In this document: positions 27,759 to 35,528 of the stretch, piece after piece | Layout: the number at the start of each line of letters is the position of its first letter | Numbering within the stretch: the first letter of the stretch is position 1 | NCBI RefSeq assembly: GCF_011305535.1 | Contig: NZ_CP049905.1 | Coordinates: forward strand, 2,511,501-2,575,500 | Origin: Diaphorobacter sp. HDW4B | Lineage (GTDB): Bacteria; Pseudomonadota; Gammaproteobacteria; Burkholderiales; Burkholderiaceae_C | Direction: 5' to 3' | Length of the DNA: 64,000 nucleotides | Translations under genes and position numbers: made by a program | The notes under the pieces: model-generated | What the model was told of the DNA's origin: nothing | What the model saw: only the letters and a program-made list of their open reading frames with translations | Database searches by the model: none

Positions 27759-27790
27759 GAAAAACAAAAAACCCAGCTTGCCAGCTGGGT
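27759..27790 (-). terminator. Leader terminator of hom
   Basis: On the minus strand, ACCCAGCT-GGCA-AGCTGGGT (27771-27790, an 8-bp perfect stem with a 4-base loop) is followed by TTTTTGTTTTTC. This is a textbook intrinsic terminator, and it lies 64 bases before the hom start codon, so it must act as an attenuator. Confidence 0.9.
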
Positions 27791-27884
27791 CGTCCGTATT
27801 TGGGGAGGGGATGATTCCAAGTGGCTGCCGGTACAGCCACCCAACACTTTGCTAGGTAGCTGTGTTGGTAATCATCGTAATCAT
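27771..27884 (-). promoter_or_regulatory. Threonine/isoleucine-type transcription attenuator of hom
   Basis: The leader has the classical four-region layout. Region 1, CCAACAC (27862-27868), lies in the leader-peptide codons and pairs with region 2, GTGTTGG (27841-27847). The TTGGGT at the region-2 boundary (27839-27844) can instead pair with ACCCAG of region 3, the terminator 5' arm. Regions 3 and 4 form the terminator at 27771-27790. An extra perfect hairpin, GTGGCTG/CAGCCAC (27821-27840), lies between regions 2 and 3. Ribosome stalling on region 1 would therefore favour antitermination. Confidence 0.75.
27852..27884 (-). CDS. Putative hom leader peptide MITMITNTAT
   Basis: A 10-residue frame encodes Met-Ile-Thr-Met-Ile-Thr-Asn-Thr-Ala-Thr and ends in TAG. 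Four Thr codons (ACG, ACC, ACA, ACC) and two Ile codons (ATT, ATT) in ten match the logic of enterobacterial thrL, where threonyl- and isoleucyl-tRNA supply controls the operon. The last codons form the 5' arm of the first leader hairpin. No strong ribosome binding site is visible. The second Met is an alternative start. Confidence 0.7.
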   Translation of the reverse strand: MITMITNTAT

Positions 27885-28002
27885 TCGAGCACTTGCCGGG
27901 CACGCGCAGGCGCAGCTCAGAACGGAGCGTTCGGCGGCCAAAGCGGTGTGGAGGAAAGTGCAGGACATTCCACAAGTGTAATCCAAAAAGAAAAATATGC
28001 TT

Positions 28003-28018
28003 GGGCGCATTGCTTGCA
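28003..28018 (+). promoter_or_regulatory. Weak sigma-54 promoter candidate for nasR
   Basis: GGGCGCA-TTGC-TTGCA has the GG-N10-GC spacing and a perfect TTGCA -12 element, but three of the seven -24 positions differ from TGGCACG. The predicted transcript would start near 28029, 41 bases before the nasR start codon. Confidence 0.35.
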
Positions 28019-28069
28019 TCAAAGAAAATGGAACCCACCATAGATACATAAACGAGACCCACTAGCCCC

Positions 28070-29380
28070 ATGAAATCTTCCCTACGTTATCTGGTTGCCG
28101 CGCGGCAATCGGAGATGGCAGAGCTGGAGCAGATCCACAATGCCTGTGCACTGGTCACGCGCGTGTCCGGGCTGATCCACCAATTGCAGAAGGAGCGCGG
28201 CCTGTCGAATCTGCTGCTGGCCAGTGCGGGTGTGCAGGGTGCCACGGCGCTGGCCGAGCAGAAGCTGGCCGTGGATGCGGCAATTGCTGCGGTGCGCAGC
28301 GAATTGGAGGCGAACCAGGAGCTGTCGCTGCCCGGTCGCCATGCGGCGCGACTGTTCAATGCGATCGCCTATCTGCTGCAGGGGCTGGACGCTCTGCCTG
28401 CGCTGCGCCAGAACGTGCAGACGTTGGCGCCCACTCCGCAGGAATGCATGGCTGCGTTTGTGCGTTTGATTTCCGGCTGCATGGCGTTGGTGTTCGAGGC
28501 GGCCGACAGCGCCTGCGATCCCGACATTTCGCGTTTGCTGGTCGCCATGTTTCACTTCATGCAAGGCAAGGAGCTGGCGGGGCTGGAGCGCGCGACGGGG
28601 GCGGCGGTGTTCGCATCGGGCGTGCACGATGCAGCGCGCCAGCGCCACTGGCTGCATCTGATCGATTCGCAGGAGCAGTGCTTTCTGGTGTTTGCCGATT
28701 TCGCGCCGCCTGCTATCTACGACCAGTGGTTGGTGGATTCCGAGCGCTGCCCCGACATCGCCACCATCGAGCGCCTGCGCCGCGTGGCCTGCACCGCGCT
28801 GCCTGACGATGCACTGGAAGCCGCGTTGGGCGAGCGCTGGTTTGCGGCCTGCACCTTGCGGCTCGACGCCATGCATGTGGTGGAAGGGCGGCTGGCCGAA
28901 GCACTGGCGCAGTTGTGCGCTGCCAAGTTGGAGATTGCGCGGTCGGCGCTGCAGGCCTTGCTTGAAGAGCAGGGCAATGAGGGCAAGGAGTCCAAGCCAG
29001 GCGGCAAGAAGGCACCGCGCGGCGAGCCTGTTGCAGACATGGGATTCTTTACCGCCCCGATGCCGGGCAGCCTGCTCGCACCGGCCACTTACGGCCCGCG
29101 GCTGGAACGCTCGGTGCTGGGCCTGGTGCAGGAGCAATCGCAGCGCCTGCAGACCATGCAGGCCGAGATCGACAGGGCGCGCACTGCGTTGAACGAACGC
29201 AAGACATTGGAACGCGCCAAGGGCGTGCTGATGAATCTGCGCCAGATGAGCGAGAGCGATGCGCACAAGCTCATGCGCCAGACCGCGATGAACCAGAACC
29301 GCCGCATGCTCGATGTGGCCGAGGCGGTGCTGTCCACCGCCGATTTACTGCCGAGAACGGATGCGGGCAGCAAGGTGTAA
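28070..29380 (+). CDS. nasR: Nitrate-sensing ANTAR antiterminator (NasR type)
   Basis: The 436-residue protein has an N-terminal nitrate- and nitrite-sensing NIT domain (about residues 30-290; LIHQLQKERGLSNLLLASAG). A linker and a C-terminal ANTAR RNA-binding domain follow (about 370-430; ERAKGVLMNLRQMSESDAHK and LMRQTAMNQNRRMLDVAEAV). In Klebsiella, NasR binds nitrate and stops termination in the nasF leader by holding an RNA hairpin. Here the gene lies directly before nrtABC. Two leaders downstream carry matching hairpin-terminator pairs, so the targets are probably the nrtA and nirB transcripts. Confidence 0.93.
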   Translation: MKSSLRYLVAARQSEMAELEQIHNACALVTRVSGLIHQLQKERGLSNLLLASAGVQGATALAEQKLAVDAAIAAVRSELEANQELSLPGRHAARLFNAIAYLLQGLDALPALRQNVQTLAPTPQECMAAFVRLISGCMALVFEAADSACDPDISRLLVAMFHFMQGKELAGLERATGAAVFASGVHDAARQRHWLHLIDSQEQCFLVFADFAPPAIYDQWLVDSERCPDIATIERLRRVACTALPDDALEAALGERWFAACTLRLDAMHVVEGRLAEALAQLCAAKLEIARSALQALLEEQGNEGKESKPGGKKAPRGEPVADMGFFTAPMPGSLLAPATYGPRLERSVLGLVQEQSQRLQTMQAEIDRARTALNERKTLERAKGVLMNLRQMSESDAHKLMRQTAMNQNRRMLDVAEAVLSTADLLPRTDAGSKV

Positions 29381-29462
29381 ACGATGCATGCGCGGCGCAT
29401 GTTTAGCGCTGTGCTGGTGCGTCAGTGAACATTCAGCTTCGCACTGAATTGCGGCGCATCGT

Positions 29463-29479
29463 TGCCGCGCCATGGTGCA
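29463..29479. promoter_or_regulatory. NtrC-like site upstream of nrtA
   Basis: TGCCGCGCCATGGTGCA matches the NtrC pattern TGCAC-N7-GTGCA perfectly in the right half and in three of five bases on the left. It is centred about 104 bases before the predicted sigma-54 start. A further half-site, GCACC, follows at 29482. Confidence 0.5.
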
Positions 29480-29548
29480 ACGCACCATCCAAGGGATAAA
29501 CACAGGAAGAAACAGGACAAAAAGGAGCTTCAAAAGTACGAAAACCCA

Positions 29549-29564
29549 TGGCACGGTTCGTGCG
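29549..29564 (+). promoter_or_regulatory. Sigma-54 promoter of nrtABC
   Basis: TGGCACG-GTTC-GTGCG has a perfect -24 heptamer and GG-N10-GC spacing. Only the first T of TTGC differs in the -12 element. Transcription should start near 29575, giving a leader of about 165 bases that contains the antitermination structures. Confidence 0.7.
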
Positions 29565-29585
29565 TACTCCTGACCGCAAGAGTCC

Positions 29586-29649
29586 ACCAATGGCGGTCAG
29601 GGCTCGGCAGATCGAAAGGTCTGCCAGTGATTTCTGGACAACGGCGTCC
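29586..29649 (+). promoter_or_regulatory. Putative ANTAR (NasR) RNA target in the nrtA leader
   Basis: Two hairpins have six-base loops with A at position 1 and G at position 4, the reported ANTAR-target signature: ACC-AATGGC-GGT (29586-29597, short) and GGAC-AACGGC-GTCC (29636-29649). The second uses bases 29640-29649, which also form the 5' arm of the terminator, so the two folds exclude each other. Between them is a strong hairpin, GGCAGATC-GAAA-GGTCTGCC (29606-29625). Confidence 0.6.
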
Positions 29650-29708
29650 CCCTGATTCTTGAGCACTCTTCGCGTGCCCGAGAGCAGGCGGATGCCGTTT
29701 TTTTTTTT
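29640..29708 (+). terminator. Leader terminator before nrtA
   Basis: The arm at 29640-29654 (AACGGCGTCCCCCTG) pairs with 29685-29699 (CAGGCGGATGCCGTT) over 15 positions with one mismatch and one G-U pair. It is followed by a run of 11 T (29698-29708). The nrtA start codon is only 33 bases downstream, so transcription must read through by regulated antitermination. Confidence 0.88.
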
Positions 29709-29741
29709 GCCCCACGACGAATCTTCGATGGAGTTCGAATC

Positions 29742-31031
29742 ATGACCAAGAATGAAGCCACGACGACGCCTGCCTCTTGCGTGGACCACCAGAGCAGCGC
29801 CAACGGTCGCCGCCAGTTTCTGCGCACCAGCGCGCAGGTGGCGGCGGGCACGGCGCTGTATGCCACGCTCGGTCATCACGGCGTGTGGGCGGCGGGCTCG
29901 GATGCGCCCGAGAAAAAGGAAGTGAAGATCGGCTTCATTCCGCTCACCGATTGCGCGAGTGTGGTGATGGCGTCGGTGCTGGGCTTCGATCAGAAATACG
30001 GCGTGAAGATCACGCCTACCAAGGAAGCGAGCTGGGCCAGCGTGCGCGACAAGCTGGTCAACGGCGATCTGGACTTTGCCCATGTGCTGTATGGCATGGT
30101 CTACGGTCTGCATCTGGGCGTGGGCGGACCGCAAAAGGACATGGCGGTGCTGATGACGCTCAACCGCAATGGTCAGGCGATCACGTTGTCCAAGAAGATT
30201 GCGGACAAGGGCGCGGTCGATGGCGCCAGCCTCGCCAAGCTCATGAATGCTGAAAAGCGCGAATACACCTTCGCGCACACCTTCCCCACCGGCACGCACG
30301 CCATGTGGCTGTACTACTGGATGGCGGCGGCGGGCATCGATCCGATGAAGGACGCCAAGATCATCACCGTGCCGCCACCGCAGATGGTGGCCAACATGCG
30401 CGTGGGCAACATGGACGGCTACTGCGTGGGCGAGCCCTGGGGCCACCGCGCGATCATGGACGGCATCGGCATCACGGCGGCCACCACGCAGGACATCTGG
30501 CGCGATCATCCCGAGAAGGTGCTGGGCGCAACCAGCGACTTCGCCACCAAGAATCCGAATACCGCGCGCGCCGTGATGATGGCCATCATCGAGGCCGGCC
30601 GCTGGATCGACGCGAGTCTGCAGAACAAGATGAAGATGGCCGAGACCGTGGCCGCCAAGTCGTATGTGAACACCAGCGTGGATGCCATCAACCAGCGCAT
30701 TCTGGGTCGCTACCAGAACGGTCTGGGCAAGACCTGGGACGACCCGAATCACATGAAGTTCTTTGCCGATGGCGATGCGAACTTTCCGTACCTGTCGGAC
30801 GGTATGTGGTTTCTCACGCAGCACAAGCGCTGGGGGCTGCTCAAGTCGCATCCCGACTACCTGGCCGTGGCCAAGAAGATCAACCGCATCGATCTGTACA
30901 CGCAGGCCGCGTCGCAGCTCAAGGTGAGCGTGCCCAAGTCGCCCCTGCGCAGCAGCAAGCTGATGGACGGCGTGGTCTGGGACGGCAGCGATCCAGCGCG
31001 TTATGCGGATGCATTCAAGGTCAAAGCTTAA
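29742..31031 (+). CDS. nrtA: Nitrate ABC transporter substrate-binding protein
   Basis: The 429-residue protein has a Tat-type signal: NGRRQFLRTSAQVAAG (about residues 24-39) carries the twin Arg with a hydrophobic core up to about residue 55. The mature part (VKIGFIPLTDCASVVMASVL) is the NrtA/CmpA fold that binds nitrate or related anions. NMRVGNMDGYCVGEPWGHRA is a conserved ligand-domain motif. Unlike cyanobacterial NrtA no lipobox is seen, so export folded into the periplasm is likely. GGAG lies about 9 bases before the ATG. It is the first gene after the NasR-type leader. Confidence 0.93.
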   Translation: MTKNEATTTPASCVDHQSSANGRRQFLRTSAQVAAGTALYATLGHHGVWAAGSDAPEKKEVKIGFIPLTDCASVVMASVLGFDQKYGVKITPTKEASWASVRDKLVNGDLDFAHVLYGMVYGLHLGVGGPQKDMAVLMTLNRNGQAITLSKKIADKGAVDGASLAKLMNAEKREYTFAHTFPTGTHAMWLYYWMAAAGIDPMKDAKIITVPPPQMVANMRVGNMDGYCVGEPWGHRAIMDGIGITAATTQDIWRDHPEKVLGATSDFATKNPNTARAVMMAIIEAGRWIDASLQNKMKMAETVAAKSYVNTSVDAINQRILGRYQNGLGKTWDDPNHMKFFADGDANFPYLSDGMWFLTQHKRWGLLKSHPDYLAVAKKINRIDLYTQAASQLKVSVPKSPLRSSKLMDGVVWDGSDPARYADAFKVKA

Positions 31032-31052
31032 TTTCTCTTACCGGAGCAAATC

Positions 31053-31973
31053 ATGGTCAGTGCCGTATTTCACGATCCCACTCCCGCCGTGGCGGATGCA
31101 GAGGCAGCGACAGCCAAGCCCGCTGCGCGCGCCATCAAAAAGGAGTCAGCGTCCGTGCAGACAACGAAAACCTCCAGTGCTGTGCCGCTGCCCCAACGTC
31201 TTGGTGCGCTGCTCAACCGCGCGCTGCCGCCGTTTCTCGGCCTTGCCTTGCTGGTGGTGGTGTGGTCCATCGTCGCGCGCGGTGACGGCATTCCCGGACC
31301 GATCGAGACCTGGAAGCAGGCCGTGGAGGTGTTCAGCGATCCGTTCTACCGCAACGGCCCGAATGATCAGGGCGTGGGCTGGAACGTGCTCGCATCGCTG
31401 GAGCGCGTGAGCGTGGGTTTTGGTCTGGCCGCGCTGGTGGGCATTCCGCTGGGCTTCGTGATCGGGCGCTTCGACTTTCTCTCGCGCATGTTCAATCCGC
31501 TGATCAGCCTGCTGCGCCCGGTCTCGCCGTTGGCGTGGCTGCCGATCGGTCTGCTGGTGTTCAAGGGCGCGAACCCGGCTGCCATCTGGACCATCTTCAT
31601 CTGCTCGATCTGGCCCATGGTGATCAACACCGCCGTCGGCGTGCAGCGCGTGCCGCAGGACTACATGAACGTGGCGCGCGTGCTCAACCTGAGCGAATGG
31701 AAGATCGCCACCACGATTCTGTTCCCCGCCGTGCTGCCCTACATGCTGACCGGTGTGCGCTTGGCCGTGGGCACTGCGTGGCTGGTGATCGTGGCCGCCG
31801 AAATGCTCACGGGCGGCGTCGGCATCGGCTTCTGGGTGTGGGACGAGTGGAACAACCTCAACGTCAAGAACATCATCGTCGCGATCTTCGTGATCGGCAT
31901 CGTCGGTCTGCTGCTGGAGTTCGCGCTGGTGAAGCTGGCTTCCGCATTCACATTCGAAGAGGTGAAATCATGA
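31053..31973 (+). CDS. nrtB: Nitrate ABC transporter permease
   Basis: The 306-residue inner-membrane protein has an N-terminal cytoplasmic tail of about 55 residues rich in Ala, Lys and Thr, then about six membrane segments. The permease EAA-like loop is VQRVPQDYMNVARVLNLSEW (about residues 197-216), where the ATPase docks. It forms the channel for nitrate uptake with NrtA and NrtC. Its TGA overlaps the ATG of nrtC by four bases (ATGA), so the stoichiometry is translationally coupled. Confidence 0.92.
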   Translation: MVSAVFHDPTPAVADAEAATAKPAARAIKKESASVQTTKTSSAVPLPQRLGALLNRALPPFLGLALLVVVWSIVARGDGIPGPIETWKQAVEVFSDPFYRNGPNDQGVGWNVLASLERVSVGFGLAALVGIPLGFVIGRFDFLSRMFNPLISLLRPVSPLAWLPIGLLVFKGANPAAIWTIFICSIWPMVINTAVGVQRVPQDYMNVARVLNLSEWKIATTILFPAVLPYMLTGVRLAVGTAWLVIVAAEMLTGGVGIGFWVWDEWNNLNVKNIIVAIFVIGIVGLLLEFALVKLASAFTFEEVKS

Positions 31974-32818
31974 GCGCCGTTCTGAACAACGAAACCTTTG
32001 AAACCACCGCTGCCGAAGTCGCCCATGCGCGCTACATCGACGTGCAGAACGTCGAGCAGACCTTCAAGACCGCCAAGGGCGTGTTCCCCGCGCTGCGCGA
32101 TGTGAACCTGCGCATTGCGCGCGGTGAATTCGTCAGCCTGATCGGTCATTCGGGTTGCGGCAAATCCACGTTGCTCAATCTGATTGCGGGGCTGACCACG
32201 CCCACCGCCGGTGCGTTGCTGTGCGCGGGCCGCGAGATCAAAGGCCCGGGCCCCGAGCGTGCGGTGGTGTTCCAGAACCATTCACTGCTGCCGTGGCTCA
32301 CCTGTTTTGACAACGTGCATCTGGCGGTGGAGCGCGTGTTCGCCCGCACCGAAAGCAAGGCGCAATTGGCCGAGCGCACCAATGCGGCGCTCGCGCTGGT
32401 CGGCCTCACGCACGCTGCGCAGAAGCGGCCCGGCGAAATCTCCGGCGGCATGAAGCAGCGCGTGGGCATTGCGCGTGCGCTCTCGATGGAGCCGCAGGTG
32501 CTGCTGATGGACGAGCCCTTCGGCGCGCTCGATGCGCTCACGCGCGCCAAGCTGCAGGATGAGCTGCTGGAGATCGTCGCGCGCACGCAGTCCACCGTGG
32601 TGATGGTGACGCACGATGTTGATGAAGCCGTGCTGCTGTCCGACAAGATCGTGATGCTCACCAACGGCCCGGCGGCCACCATCGGCGAGATTCTTCACGT
32701 GCCGCTGGCGCGTCCGCGCAACCGCGTGGAGCTGGCCGACGACGCCGAATACCAGCGCTGCCGCAAAGCGGTGATCGACTTTCTCTACACACGCCAAGGC
32801 CACGTCGAGAAGAATTGA
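31970..32818 (+). CDS. nrtC: Nitrate ABC transporter ATP-binding protein
   Basis: The 282-residue ATPase has Walker A GHSGCGKSTLLNLIAG (about residues 60-75), signature ISGGMKQRVGIARALS, Walker B VLLMDEPFGALDALTR and an H-loop in VTHDVDEAV. It lacks the extra NrtA-like C-terminal domain of cyanobacterial NrtC, so it is of the simpler NasD type. It energises nitrate import through NrtB. It overlaps nrtB by 4 bases and is followed by a 223-base leader with its own promoter before nirB. Confidence 0.92.
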   Translation: MSAVLNNETFETTAAEVAHARYIDVQNVEQTFKTAKGVFPALRDVNLRIARGEFVSLIGHSGCGKSTLLNLIAGLTTPTAGALLCAGREIKGPGPERAVVFQNHSLLPWLTCFDNVHLAVERVFARTESKAQLAERTNAALALVGLTHAAQKRPGEISGGMKQRVGIARALSMEPQVLLMDEPFGALDALTRAKLQDELLEIVARTQSTVVMVTHDVDEAVLLSDKIVMLTNGPAATIGEILHVPLARPRNRVELADDAEYQRCRKAVIDFLYTRQGHVEKN

Positions 32819-32833
32819 ACGAGGCCGGGATGA

Positions 32834-32850
32834 CGCACCGTCGCGGTGCG
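32834..32850. promoter_or_regulatory. NtrC-like palindrome upstream of nirB
   Basis: CGCACCGTCGCGGTGCG is a palindrome with arms CGCACCG and CGGTGCG. It fits the NtrC core GCAC-N7-GTGC exactly in sequence and spacing. It lies about 60 bases before the predicted sigma-54 start at about 32905. Confidence 0.6.
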
Positions 32851-32878
32851 AAATCGGTCCAGAACCAGTGCTTGAGAT

Positions 32879-32894
32879 TGGCACAAGGTTTGCA
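32879..32894 (+). promoter_or_regulatory. Sigma-54 promoter of nirBD-nasA
   Basis: TGGCACA-AGGT-TTGCA matches the sigma-54 consensus at every fixed position, with GG-N10-GC spacing. The predicted start near 32905 coincides with the first base of a perfect 8-bp hairpin. Confidence 0.75.
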
Positions 32895-32903
32895 TGAAGA
32901 ACA

Positions 32904-32969
32904 GCGTGGCCAAGGTGGGCCACGCGGCAAAGGGGCAACGGTGCTTCAATGCCCAGGACAAAGACGTCT
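32904..32969 (+). promoter_or_regulatory. Putative ANTAR (NasR) RNA target in the nirB leader
   Basis: Three hairpins have six-base loops with A at position 1 and G at position 4: GCGTGGCC-AAGGTG-GGCCACGC (32904-32925), GGGGC-AACGGT-GCTTC (32932-32947, with two G-U pairs) and GGAC-AAAGAC-GTCT (32956-32969). The last overlaps the terminator 5' arm that starts at 32960, so binding there would block the terminator, as in the nrtA leader. Confidence 0.62.
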
Positions 32970-33024
32970 GACGCGAAACATGGCCTTTTATCCATGCATT
33001 CGTGCAGGCGTCTTTTTTGTTTTT
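32960..33024 (+). terminator. Leader terminator before nirB
   Basis: AAAGACGTCTG-A-CGCGAA (32960-32977) pairs with TTCGTGCAGGCGTCTTT (32999-33015) over 17 base pairs with one bulged A. The loop holds a further CATGG/CCATG stem. TTTTTT-G-TTTTT follows. The nirB start codon is 18 bases after the last T. Confidence 0.88.
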
Positions 33025-33041
33025 GCCCACGGAGAGTTCAG

Positions 33042-35528
33042 ATGAAAAAATCCAGACTGGTCATGATCGGCAACGGCATGGCGGGCGTGCGCACGCTGGA
33101 AGAGCTGCTCACCATCGCGCCGGACCTCTACGAGATCACGGTGTTCGGCGCCGAGGCGCATCCCAACTACAACCGCATCCTGCTGTCGCCCGTGCTGGCC
33201 GGCGAGCAGACGCTCAAGGACATCGTGCTCAACGACTGGGCATGGTATGCGGACAACGGCATCACGCTGCACGCGGGCTACACGGTCACCAGCGTGGACC
33301 GCACGCGGCGCATCGTGCACGCGGTGAACGCCAAGGGCGAAGAGATCAGCACGGGTTACGACCGCCTCATCATGGCGACGGGATCGAACCCGTTCATTCT
33401 GCCGATTCCGGGCAAGGACCTGCAAGGCGTGCTCGCCTATCGCGACATCAGCGACACGCTGGCGATGATCGACGCTGCCGCCACCTACAAGAACGCGGTG
33501 GTGATCGGCGGTGGTCTGCTGGGGCTGGAGGCGGCCAACGGTCTGATGAAGCGCGGCATGAGCGTGAGCGTGGTGCATGTGGGCGATTGGCTGATGGAGC
33601 GCCAGCTCGACGATGTGGCGGGCGACATGCTGCAGAAGTCGCTGGCCGAGCGCGGCATGCAGTTCCTCATGAAGGCGCAGACGCAGGAGCTGCTGGGCGA
33701 CGAGGCAGGCCGCGTGCGCGCCGTGCGTTTCAAGGACGGCACGGAAGTGCCCGCCGAGCTGGTGGTGATGGCCGTGGGCATTCGTCCCAACACGGCGCTT
33801 GGCGAGCAGATGCACCTGCATGTGAATCGCGGCATCGTGGTGAGCGACACCATGCAGACCGTCACCGATCCGCGCATCTACGCCGTGGGCGAATGCGCTG
33901 CGCATCGCGGCGTGGCCTATGGTCTGGTGGCTCCGTTGTTCGAGCAGGGCAAGGTGCTTGCGAATCATCTGGCGGAGTTCGGAATCGGGCGTTATCTCGG
34001 TTCGCAGACTTCGACCAAGCTGAAGGTCACGGGCATCGATCTGTTTTCTGCGGGCGATTTTCAGGGCGGCGACGACACCGAAGAAATCGTCATGAGCGAC
34101 CCGTTCGGCGGTGTGTACAAAAAGCTGGTGGTGAAGGATGACAAGCTCGTCGGTGCCTGCCTGTATGGCGACACGGTGGACGGAAGCTGGTACTTCAAGC
34201 TGCTGCGCGAAGGCCGCAGCATTGCCGACATCCGCGACAAGCTGATGTTCGGTGAATCCAACCTGGGCGACTCGGGCCATCAGGGCCAGAGCAAGGCCGC
34301 CGCCATGGCCGACAGCGACGAGGTCTGCGGCTGCAATGGCGTGACCAAGGGCACGATCTGCAAGGCCATCAAGGAGAAGGGCCTGTTCACGCTCGAAGAG
34401 GTGAAGAAGCATACCAAGGCAAGCGCCAGTTGCGGCTCGTGCACGGGTCTGGTCGAGCAGATTCTGATGTTCACGGCGGGCGGCGACTACTCCGCCACGC
34501 CCAAGCTCAAGGCCATGTGCGGCTGCACCGAGCATGGGCATCAGGCGGTGCGCGATGCGATCCGCGATCACCATCTGCTGAGCACGTCGGAGACCTTTGC
34601 ATTCATGAACTGGCGCACGCCCAACGGCTGCGCGACCTGCCGCCCGGCGGTGAACTACTACCTGATCAGCACCTGGCCCAAGGAGGCCCAGGACGATCCG
34701 CAAAGCCGCTTCATCAACGAGCGCAGCCACGCCAACATCCAGAAAGACGGCACCTACAGCGTGATTCCGCGCATGTGGGGCGGAGAGACCACGGCGTCCG
34801 AGCTGCGCCGCATCGCCGATGTGGTGGACAAGTACCAGATCCCCACGGTGAAAGTCACGGGCGGTCAGCGCATCGATCTGCTGGGCGTGAAGAAGGAAGA
34901 CCTGCAAGGCGTGTGGAACGACATCGGCATGCCCTGCGGCCACGCATATGCCAAGGCGCTGCGCACGGTGAAGACCTGCGTGGGCAGCGAATGGTGCCGC
35001 ATGGGCACGCAGGACAGCACGCAGCTCGGCAAGGATCTGGAGCGCGCGATGTGGCGCATGTACGCGCCGCACAAGGTGAAGTTCGCGGTGAGCGGTTGCC
35101 CGCGCAACTGTGCGGAATCGGGCATCAAGGACGTGGGCATCATCGGCGTCGATTCGGGCTGGGAGATGTATGTGGCGGGCAATGGCGGTATCAAGACCGA
35201 GGTCGCGCATTTCTTCGCCAAGCTGAAGACCGCCGAAGAAGTGATGGAGTACACGGGCGCATTCATGCAGCTGTATCGCCTCGAAGGCTGGTACCTGGAG
35301 CGCACGGTGCACTACGTCAACCGCGTGGGGCTGGACTACGTGAAGCGCCGCATTCTCGAAGACGAGGCGGGCCGCAAGGCGCTGTGGGAGCAACTGCAGT
35401 TCGCGCTCGATGGCGAACCCGATCCGTGGTTCGAGACCGAGAAGGCATCGGTGGACACGCGCCAGTTCATTCCGCTGGTTCCCGTCCTGTCTTTGAACAA
35501 CGAAACACGCGCCAAGGAGTTCACATGA
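33042..35528 (+). CDS. nirB: NAD(P)H nitrite reductase, large subunit
   Basis: The 828-residue cytoplasmic enzyme reduces nitrite to ammonium. The N-terminal FAD/NAD(P)H oxidoreductase (VMIGNGMAGVRTLEELL; VVIGGGLLGLEAANGLM) spans about residues 1-400. Next is a BFD-type 2Fe-2S domain (CGCNGVTKGTICKAI, SASCGSCTGL), then a second Cys cluster (MCGCTEHG, GCATCRPAV). The C-terminal siroheme/4Fe-4S domain has TCVGSEWCRMG and GCPRNCAESGIKD. GGAGAG precedes the ATG. It is coupled to nirD by a 4-base overlap. The siroheme needed is supplied in part by cobA downstream. Confidence 0.95.
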   Translation: MKKSRLVMIGNGMAGVRTLEELLTIAPDLYEITVFGAEAHPNYNRILLSPVLAGEQTLKDIVLNDWAWYADNGITLHAGYTVTSVDRTRRIVHAVNAKGEEISTGYDRLIMATGSNPFILPIPGKDLQGVLAYRDISDTLAMIDAAATYKNAVVIGGGLLGLEAANGLMKRGMSVSVVHVGDWLMERQLDDVAGDMLQKSLAERGMQFLMKAQTQELLGDEAGRVRAVRFKDGTEVPAELVVMAVGIRPNTALGEQMHLHVNRGIVVSDTMQTVTDPRIYAVGECAAHRGVAYGLVAPLFEQGKVLANHLAEFGIGRYLGSQTSTKLKVTGIDLFSAGDFQGGDDTEEIVMSDPFGGVYKKLVVKDDKLVGACLYGDTVDGSWYFKLLREGRSIADIRDKLMFGESNLGDSGHQGQSKAAAMADSDEVCGCNGVTKGTICKAIKEKGLFTLEEVKKHTKASASCGSCTGLVEQILMFTAGGDYSATPKLKAMCGCTEHGHQAVRDAIRDHHLLSTSETFAFMNWRTPNGCATCRPAVNYYLISTWPKEAQDDPQSRFINERSHANIQKDGTYSVIPRMWGGETTASELRRIADVVDKYQIPTVKVTGGQRIDLLGVKKEDLQGVWNDIGMPCGHAYAKALRTVKTCVGSEWCRMGTQDSTQLGKDLERAMWRMYAPHKVKFAVSGCPRNCAESGIKDVGIIGVDSGWEMYVAGNGGIKTEVAHFFAKLKTAEEVMEYTGAFMQLYRLEGWYLERTVHYVNRVGLDYVKRRILEDEAGRKALWEQLQFALDGEPDPWFETEKASVDTRQFIPLVPVLSLNNETRAKEFT

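Noticed and set aside
27885-28049. Longer version of the hom leader peptide frame
   Set aside because: The upstream residues show no Thr/Ile bias; only the last ten codons make sense as a leader peptide.
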